DNA of 64,000 nucleotides from Streptomyces katrae (GTDB taxonomy: Bacteria; Actinomycetota; Actinomycetes; Streptomycetales; Streptomycetaceae), in assembly GCF_000717655.1 (NCBI RefSeq), contig NZ_JNZY01000002.1, positions 434,001 through 498,000 of the forward strand, read 5' to 3'. Positions 56,453 to 64,000 of this stretch are shown here, in pieces. A model generated the notes under the pieces. It made no database searches. It saw only the letters and a list, made by a program, of their open reading frames with translations, and was not told where the DNA came from. The number at the start of each line of letters is the position of its first letter. Position 1 is the stretch's first letter. The translations under genes were made by a program, and so were the position numbers.

Positions 56453-58182
56453 GCCCCCGCCTTGGCGGTGGCCAGGTCCGTGGGGGCCTGGTCAGCGGTG
56501 TCGTCGTGGTACTCGAGCTGCGCGCGCTTGTTGGCGATGAGGCCTTCGGGGCGGAAGCGCATGAGCAGGATGAGGGCGATGCCGAAGGCGAGGAGCTGGT
56601 AGTCCTGGAGGAAGGCCAGCTTCGCCGGGATCAGGAAGAGCAGTGCGGCGCCGAGGATGGGGCCGCGGATGGTGCCCATGCCGCCGAGGATGACGGCGGC
56701 GAGGAGGAACGCGGAGTTCGGCGGGACGGGCCCGGCGAAGACGTAGTTCTCGGGGACGACCGTGCTGTTGACGTGTGCCTGGACGGTGCCGGCGAGGCCG
56801 GCGAGGGTGGCGCCGAGGGCGAAGGCGATGAGCTTGACCTTGAAGCCGTTGATGCCCATGGCTTCGGCGGCGGTCTCGTCTTCGCGGATGGCGACCCAGG
56901 CGCGGCCGATGCGGCTGTTGCCGGCACGGGCGAAGACCAGGATGACGAGTGCCATCACGAGCAGCATCAGGAAGTAGTAGTTGGCGTAGGCGCCGAGGAC
57001 GATGCCGCCGACCGTGTGCGACTCCCCGAAGTTCCACCCGAAGAGTTCGAGGTGGGGGATGTTCGGGATGCCGTTGGGGCCGTTGGTGATGTCGGGGCCG
57101 GAGGTGCCGTCGAGGTTGCCCATGGCGATGCGGAAGATTTCTCCGAAGCCGAGGGTGACGATGGCGAGGTAGTCGCCGCGCAGGCGGAGGGTGGGTGCTC
57201 CGATGATCACGCCGAAGATGAGCGAGGCGAGGGCGCCGACGATGACCGCTGCCCAGAAGGGGAGCTGGATGCCGAAGGCGGAGGCGGTGCTTCCGGAGAC
57301 CAGGGCGGCGGCGTAGGCGCCGACGCCGAGGAAGGCGACGTAACCGAGGTCGAGGAGGCCTGCGAGGCCGACGACGACGTTGAGGCCGAGGGCGACGGTC
57401 GCGAAGATCAGGATGTTGACCGCGATGAGCGTGTAGGTGTCGCCGCTCTGCTGGATGAACGGGAACGTGATCGCGGCGGCCGCGGTACCGATGAGGGTGA
57501 CCTGGCGGTTCTTCGCGGTGAGGAGGCCGAGTCGGTCGAAGAGACCGGACTTGAGCAGGGCGAAGGCCGCGAAGCCGACGATGATCAGGTACGTGACGAA
57601 GAGCTGCGGTTCCTTGTCATCGGTGTCGATGCCGAAGGTGACCACGTAGAGGCCGACGGCGAAGGCGGCGATGATGATGAGGATCTCGCCCCAGGAGGGC
57701 AGCTTCTTGGCGGGGGCCGCCTTGTGGCTGTCGTCGGTGAGCTTGTACGCGGCGAGGGCCGGGATGAGCGAGCCGATGAGGGCGACGTAGGCGCCGGGCT
57801 CCAGGTGGACGAATCCGCCGAGGACCCATGCGATGGCGACGACGGTGAACCAGGTGCCGGCGAGGGTGCCGAGCGAGAGGATCCACACGGGCTTGCGGGC
57901 GCCGGTCGGGGTGAGCCAGCGCAGGCCCTTGACGCCGAGCGCGGAGAGCGCGTGGGCGGCGGTGAGGAGGGCGCCGACGAGGCTCAGGAACTGGATGGGG
58001 GCCGGGCTGCCGTAGTAGGTGAGGTCACCGGGGAACTCGGCGGTCCAGGTCCAGGCGAGGAAGGCGCTGACGACGGTCAGCAGGCTTCCGCCGATGACCG
58101 TGTAGAGCAGTGCGGTGCGGGAGACGGCACCGGTGGCTTCGGCGTCGAGCGGGAGGGTTGCTTCGTTGGTCATGGTTCTCAC
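56449..58182 (-). CDS. livM: Branched-chain amino acid ABC transporter, permease (LivM) with extended N-terminus
   Basis: 577 residues, nearly twice the usual LivM length. The C-terminal ~310 residues are the permease (LNVVVGLAGLLDLGYVAFLGVGAYAAAL; LRGDYLAIVTLGFGEIFRI; AWVAIREDETAAEAMGIN, the coupling helix). The N-terminal ~270 residues add about six hydrophobic segments of uncertain role. Either the GTG overlapping the livH stop (GTGA) or the ATG three codons later starts translation. Confidence 0.92.
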
Positions 58183-59111
58183 GCCCGATCCGCGACGCGC
58201 TCACCGAGCAGGCCTTGTGGCCGCACGAGGAGGACGACGATGAGGAGTACGAACGCCCAGACGTTGGACCAGGCTCCACCGCCGAGCTGCGACATGCCGG
58301 GGATGTCTTCGATGTAGGCGATCGACAGGGCTTCGGCGAGGCCGAGGACGACGCCGCCGACCATGGCTCCGTAGATGTTGCCGATGCCGCCGAGGACGGC
58401 TGCGGTGAAGGCCTTGAGGCCGAGGATGAAGCCCATCTCGAAGTTGATCTGGCCCTTGTCGAGGCCGTAGGCGACGGCGGCGACGGCGGCGAACGCGGCA
58501 CCGATGGCGAAGGCCATGACGATGATGCGGTCGGTGTTGATGCCCATCAGCTTCGCGGTGTCGGGGTCCTGCGCGGTGGCCTGCATGGCGCGGCCGCTGC
58601 GGCTCTTCTGGACGAAGACGCCGAGGGCGAGCATGCAGAGCGGGGCGAGGATGAGGACGAAGGCGTCCGCGCGCTGGATGGCCAGGCTGTCGGTGATCTT
58701 GAAGGCTTCGCCCTTGAACTCGGGGAAGCTGACGGCCTTCTTGGCATCCGGGTAGAACTGCCAGACGAGCTGCTGGAGCGCGATCGAGAGGCCGATTGCG
58801 GTGATGAGCGGGGCGAGCCGGGGAGCGCTGCGCAGGGGACGGTACGCGAAGCGTTCGGCTCCCATGGCGACGAGGACGGAGACGAGGGAGCCTCCGATGA
58901 TCATGACGGGTATCGCGATCAGCAGGGAGGTGCCGGTCGGGAGGATGGCGTAGGCGGTGAGCGCGCCGAAGCCGCCGATCATGAAGATCTCGCCGTGGGC
59001 GAAGTTGATGAGCTGGACGATGCCGTAGACCATGGTGTACCCGATGGCTATGAGGCCATAAAGGGCACCGAGGGCAAGGCCGTTGGCCAGCTGTTGCGGC
59101 AGTTCGTGCAC
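58179..59111 (-). CDS. livH: Branched-chain amino acid ABC transporter, permease (LivH)
   Basis: 310 residues. LivH pattern GLALGALYGLIAIGYTMVYGIVQLINFAHGEIFMIG, with the conserved LINFAHGE motif, coupling helix GRAMQATAQDPDTAKLMGIN and the C-terminal VLGGIGNIYGAMVGGVVLG. About eight membrane segments. GTG start with GGAGG at spacing 8. Separated from livK by a perfect hairpin that may reduce its expression relative to the binding protein. Confidence 0.94.
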   Translation of the reverse strand: MHELPQQLANGLALGALYGLIAIGYTMVYGIVQLINFAHGEIFMIGGFGALTAYAILPTGTSLLIAIPVMIIGGSLVSVLVAMGAERFAYRPLRSAPRLAPLITAIGLSIALQQLVWQFYPDAKKAVSFPEFKGEAFKITDSLAIQRADAFVLILAPLCMLALGVFVQKSRSGRAMQATAQDPDTAKLMGINTDRIIVMAFAIGAAFAAVAAVAYGLDKGQINFEMGFILGLKAFTAAVLGGIGNIYGAMVGGVVLGLAEALSIAYIEDIPGMSQLGGGAWSNVWAFVLLIVVLLVRPQGLLGERVADRA

Positions 59112-59145
59112 CGCAGGGCCTCCGATGAGCGTGTCGGATAAGACT

Positions 59146-59177
59146 CCGCGCGAGGGCGCTGTTGCGCCCTCGCGCGG
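59146..59177 (-). terminator. Intra-operon hairpin between livK and livH
   Basis: A perfect 14-base stem (CCGCGCGAGGGCGC/GCGCCCTCGCGCGG) with loop TGTT. It may act as a partial terminator or as an RNA stabiliser for the livK message. Confidence 0.75.
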
Positions 59178-59222
59178 TGGTTTTTGGTTCAGGTGCGGCT
59201 GGTGATGCGGGGTCCTACGGGA

Positions 59223-60461
59223 TTACTGGTTGAAGGTGTCGCTCTTGACGTCGATCCACTTGCCGCCCTCGACCTTGTAGACCGTGAGCTGCTTGTTGGT
59301 GGTGTCGCCGTACTCGTCGAAGGCGACCTTGCCGGTCACGCCCTCGAAGGACACCTTGCCGAGGGCCTCGACGACCTTGGCGCGGGCGTCGGTGGGGAGC
59401 TTGCCGCCGTTGGCGGCGACGACGGCCTTGACGGCCTGGACGACGGACCAGCCGGCGTCGTAGGAGTAGCCGCCGTATGCCGCGTACGGGTCCTTGTAGC
59501 CGCCGGCCTGGTAGTCGGCGATGAAGGTCTTGGCGGTGGGCAGCTTCTCGACCGGGTAGCCGATGGAGGTGGAGAGGTCGCCCTCGTTGGCCTCGCCGGA
59601 GGCGGTGATGAAGGCGGGGTCCTGGATGCCGTCGCCGCCCATGAGCGGGATGTTGGCGCCGGCCTTCTTGATCTGGTCGGCGAGGAGGCCGCCCTCGGGG
59701 TACTGGCCGCCGAAGTAGACGGAGTCGGCGCCGGAGGACTTGACCTTGTCGGCGGTGGAGGAGAAGTCGGTCTCCTTCACGGTGACGTGGTCGGTGCCGG
59801 CGACCTCGCCGCCGAGCTTCTTGAACTCGTCGGCGAAGATCGCGGCGAGGCCGGCGCCGTAGGTCTGCTTGTCGTCGACGACGAAGACCTTCTTCTTGCC
59901 GGCGTCCTTGAAGAGGTACTGGGCGGCGAACTTGCCCTGGACCACGTCGGTGGCGGCGGTGCGGAAGTAGGTCTTGAAGGGGCGCTTGAACTCGCCCTTG
60001 CCCCAGTTGTCGCCCTGGCTGAGCGCGGGGTTGGTGTTGGCGGGGGAGACCTGCGCCAGGTTGGCGGAGGCGAACACACCCTGCATCTGCTGGGCGACGC
60101 CGGAGTTCAGCGGGCCGACGACGCCGATGACGTCCTTGTTGCCGACGAGCTTGGTGGCGTTGGCCTGGCCGGAGGCCGGGACGGCCTGGTCGTCGAGGGC
60201 CTCGACCTTGAACTCGATGCCCGGGACCTCGTTGTTCTTGTTGGCCGTCTTGGCCGCGAGGTCGACGGAGTTCTTGATGCCCTGGCCGAGGGCGGAGAGC
60301 GAGCCGGTGAGGGGAGCGTCCACGCCGATGACGACGACGGTCTTCTTGCCGTCGGACTTGTCCCCGCCGGTCTTGGCCTCATCGCGCGAGCCGCAGGCGG
60401 TGAGGGTCAGTGCTCCCGTGGTGATCACGGTGGTGAGGACGAGCAAAGAACGGTGTCGCAC
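59223..60461 (-). CDS. livK: Branched-chain amino acid ABC transporter, substrate-binding lipoprotein
   Basis: 412 residues. Lipoprotein signal (LLVLTTVITTGALTLTACGS, lipid-modified Cys after LTA). Type I periplasmic-binding fold: VVVIGVDAPLTGSLSALGQG, KLVGNKDVIGVVGPLNSGV, VSPANTNPALS, VFVVDDKQTYGAGLA and VYFGGQYPEGG. Binds amino acids outside the membrane and hands them to LivHM. GTG start behind AAAGGAAG. It is the first gene of the operon, with a long (541-base) upstream region. Confidence 0.95.
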   Translation of the reverse strand: MRHRSLLVLTTVITTGALTLTACGSRDEAKTGGDKSDGKKTVVVIGVDAPLTGSLSALGQGIKNSVDLAAKTANKNNEVPGIEFKVEALDDQAVPASGQANATKLVGNKDVIGVVGPLNSGVAQQMQGVFASANLAQVSPANTNPALSQGDNWGKGEFKRPFKTYFRTAATDVVQGKFAAQYLFKDAGKKKVFVVDDKQTYGAGLAAIFADEFKKLGGEVAGTDHVTVKETDFSSTADKVKSSGADSVYFGGQYPEGGLLADQIKKAGANIPLMGGDGIQDPAFITASGEANEGDLSTSIGYPVEKLPTAKTFIADYQAGGYKDPYAAYGGYSYDAGWSVVQAVKAVVAANGGKLPTDARAKVVEALGKVSFEGVTGKVAFDEYGDTTNKQLTVYKVEGGKWIDVKSDTFNQ

Positions 60462-61002
60462 GATTCTTCCTTTCCCTGGCGCGGCCCCCTCATTTGAGGT
60501 GCCGTTTGGTCGCCGGGCCGCACTGGGAGGTCCACGGCCGTGCTGGGTTGCGCTCTGTGGCGCGGTGACTGGCCGTGACTCTAGGCCGAGGTGGCGAGCG
60601 CGGGGAGCGGGGAAAGGAGGATGTGACGCTCTTGTTATGCCAAGGCCAAGAATGTGCGCCGGGAGTGCGGACAAAACGGACTTTTTGTGACGTGGAGGGG
60701 TGACCACATGCTGAGAATTCCCTGTTTACCTAAGGGGCTTGAGGGCCCCATGGTCCTGTCATAGATCAAATTCGGTCGAATGTCGCTGCGCGTGTCCGCA
60801 GCTATTCACCGGGTGGCATTTGGCAGGAGAAAAGGGTGATTCCGTGGGGGCTGGGCATTACGGAGCGTAATGGAATGCCTTGATCCACTCCGGGTGAATG
60901 GATCTTGTTCGGGCGCGCGAAGGGCCCGCGACCTGCGGTTCGGTGCCGAGGGGATGGGTGCCCGGAACGCGGACAGCGTGTACGGGAATCCGGTCACTCC
61001 CG
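60462..61002. other. 541-base upstream region of livK
   Basis: No supported gene. It contains a perfect CATTACG-GAG-CGTAATG palindrome (60856-60872) and a comparatively A/T-rich stretch around 60650-60800 (for example CATAGATCAAATTCGGTCGA) that should hold the livK promoter. No -35/-10 pair could be fixed with confidence. Confidence 0.5.
60856..60872. promoter_or_regulatory. CATTACG-N3-CGTAATG palindrome upstream of livK
   Basis: A perfect seven-base inverted repeat with a three-base spacer, nested in GGCATT...AATGCC. About 400 bases from the livK start, so a distal operator is possible. Regulator unknown. Confidence 0.4.
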
Positions 61003-61404
61003 TCAGGCCGGGGGTCGCCAGTTCTCCGAGCTCCACGTGGCGCCGTCCCGCTCCGCGCAGCGCCGCGCCACGAGCTGGTCGATCAGCTCAAGTGCCTTGT
61101 CCTGCCCCGCAGTTCGCTCCTCGGCGCGGCCCGCTGCGACCGCTTCCTCCTGGATCTCGTACTGCTCGTTGGAGAGGCCCTTCTGCTCCCAGTCGAGACC
61201 GGACCAGTAGGTGCCCTTGAGGGTCTCCTTGGCCCAGTAGGACACCAGACTTGTGCAGACCTGGGCCGGGGAAGAGGGGCCGGAGGCGGGAGTTGGGGTC
61301 TGGGGTGGCGCGGAAGGGGCGGAAGTGGAGCATCCGGACAGGGCGAGCGCCGCGAGGAGGGCGGCAACCGCGCGACGGTGTGTGGTGGGCGGCGGAGTCC
61401 CCAT
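61003..61404 (-). CDS. Small secreted lipoprotein
   Basis: 133 residues. Lipoprotein signal RRAVAALLAALALSGCSTSA with Cys after LSG, then a Pro/Ser/Thr-rich linker and a helical domain (VCTSLVSYWAKETLKGTYWS, EQYEIQEEAVAAGRAEERTA, LELIDQLVARRCAERDG) with two cysteines. No family recognised. An ATG eight codons upstream is possible; neither start has a good ribosome site. Confidence 0.7.
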   Translation of the reverse strand: MGTPPPTTHRRAVAALLAALALSGCSTSAPSAPPQTPTPASGPSSPAQVCTSLVSYWAKETLKGTYWSGLDWEQKGLSNEQYEIQEEAVAAGRAEERTAGQDKALELIDQLVARRCAERDGATWSSENWRPPA

Positions 61405-61574
61405 GAAGGGAAGGTAGGCCGTCACCATAGGTGACACAACAGGGGTCGCCGCAATCTGCCCGGACTGGCGGATTCCGGGCGGTTGCCGGGCGGGCCGCAT
61501 GCGCCGCAGGCCCGGATCCGGCCCCGGGAGGGGCGGCTGCCGGGCCTGCGGGGCTCGTGGTGGTGGGGGGCGGC

Positions 61575-62045
61575 TCAGGCCTCGGCGGCGGGGCCCGCCT
61601 CGCGCAGCAGGCAGGTCAGGCGGGCGGTGCACACCCGGCGGTCCTGCTCGTCGCTGATCACGATCTCGTACGTGGTGGTGGAGCGGCCGCGGTGCACGGG
61701 GGTGGCGACGCCGGTGACCAGGCCCGACCGTACGCCGCGGTGGTGGGTGCAGTTCAGGTCGACACCGACGGCGATCTTGGTGATGCCGCCGTGCATCATG
61801 GCGCCGACCGAGCCGAGGGTCTCGGCGAGCACGGCCGAGGCGCCGCCGTGCAGCAGTCCGTACGGCTGGGTGTTGCCCTCGACGGGCATGGTGGCGACGA
61901 CCCGCTCGGCCGAGGCCTCCAGGATGCGGATGTCCATCCGCTCGCCGAGGTGGCCGGCCGAGAACAGCGCGGGCAGGTCGATGCCCAGGGCCGAGTACTC
62001 GTCGAGGACCTCCTGCGGGAACTTCACAGCGTGCTGCTCACCCAT
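61575..62045 (-). CDS. Hotdog-fold thioesterase (PaaI family)
   Basis: 156 residues. The 4HBT/PaaI motif NTQPYGLLHGGASAVLAETLGS carries the conserved HGG and catalytic Glu. The AVGVDLNCTHHRGVRSGLVTG strand follows. It hydrolyses aryl- or acyl-CoA thioesters to free CoA. The N-terminal ~25 residues are an extension. Confidence 0.9.
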   Translation of the reverse strand: MGEQHAVKFPQEVLDEYSALGIDLPALFSAGHLGERMDIRILEASAERVVATMPVEGNTQPYGLLHGGASAVLAETLGSVGAMMHGGITKIAVGVDLNCTHHRGVRSGLVTGVATPVHRGRSTTTYEIVISDEQDRRVCTARLTCLLREAGPAAEA

Positions 62046-62099
62046 GGGCGGGCTCCGTTCGTCAACGATCGTTAACCATCTTGTCCTGAGGTCGTTCTA

Positions 62100-64000
<1,901 letters not shown>

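Noticed and set aside
56506..58317. Plus-strand frame of 603 codons opposite livM
   Set aside because: Acidic Gly/Glu/Asp-rich shadow of the permease gene.

Overview
The window is chromosomal DNA of a high-GC actinomycete, almost certainly a Streptomyces. Third codon positions are nearly all G or C, GTG starts and ATGA/GTGA stop-start overlaps are frequent, and the gene content (glutamate synthase gltBD, pyruvate kinase, PepN, an ANTAR response regulator beside a liv transporter, ALF-repeat and LAXTG surface protein, PadR/GntR/UTRA/MarR regulators) fits that genus. There are no rRNA genes, no CRISPR array and no complete transposon. About 52 genes or gene fragments can be supported, two of them cut by the window edges.

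Layout. 1-5.9 kb: a minus-strand operon of four ADP-ribosylglycohydrolase paralogues ending in a ribokinase that runs off the left edge, with stop-start overlaps at three of its four junctions. 6.2-13.3 kb: a VIT1/CCC1 metal transporter, then gltB-gltD; gltB carries a small palindromic repeat inserted in frame. 13.4-15.4 kb: a regulatory islet (GntR, UTRA-only GntR relative, HATPase anti-sigma-like protein) bracketed by a 67-bp direct repeat. 15.5-20.5 kb: secreted DUF1906-type protein, PPOX-fold protein, VWA protein, PadR, SDR and esterase. A degenerate tRNA-like sequence lies at 20.5 kb.

20.6-35.4 kb: after a small membrane protein and a methyltransferase comes a two-part steroid ring C/D catabolic locus. 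Part one holds two acyl-CoA dehydrogenases (FadE32/33- and FadE31-like), IpdF-like SDR, KstR2-like TetR and FadA6-like thiolase. Part two holds IpdC, IpdB, IpdA, EchA20-like and two further SDRs. The two divergent promoter regions carry near-identical palindromes that fit the KstR2 box. The parts are separated by a cold-shock protein, a DEAD-box helicase and a secreted tyrosine phosphatase.

35.4-43.1 kb: a MarR/MFS efflux pair with twin operators, a HEVTH metalloprotease-like protein, secreted trypsin, a response-regulator relic, chorismate mutase and PepN. 43.4-46.2 kb: an orphan desA/desB-like pair that should make N-hydroxycadaverine. 46.3-52.9 kb: ALF-repeat surface protein, Tat-exported 5'-nucleotidase, SIMPL protein, GNAT, pyruvate kinase and a winged-helix-like protein. 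52.9-53.9 kb: a LAGLIDADG-type protein next to an unusual class-I tRNA with a CAA anticodon. 53.9-60.5 kb: ANTAR response regulator converging on livFGMHK. 61-64 kb: lipoprotein, hotdog thioesterase and a molybdopterin oxidoreductase cut by the right edge.

Assignments rest on reading motifs and remembered family sequences; no search was run.
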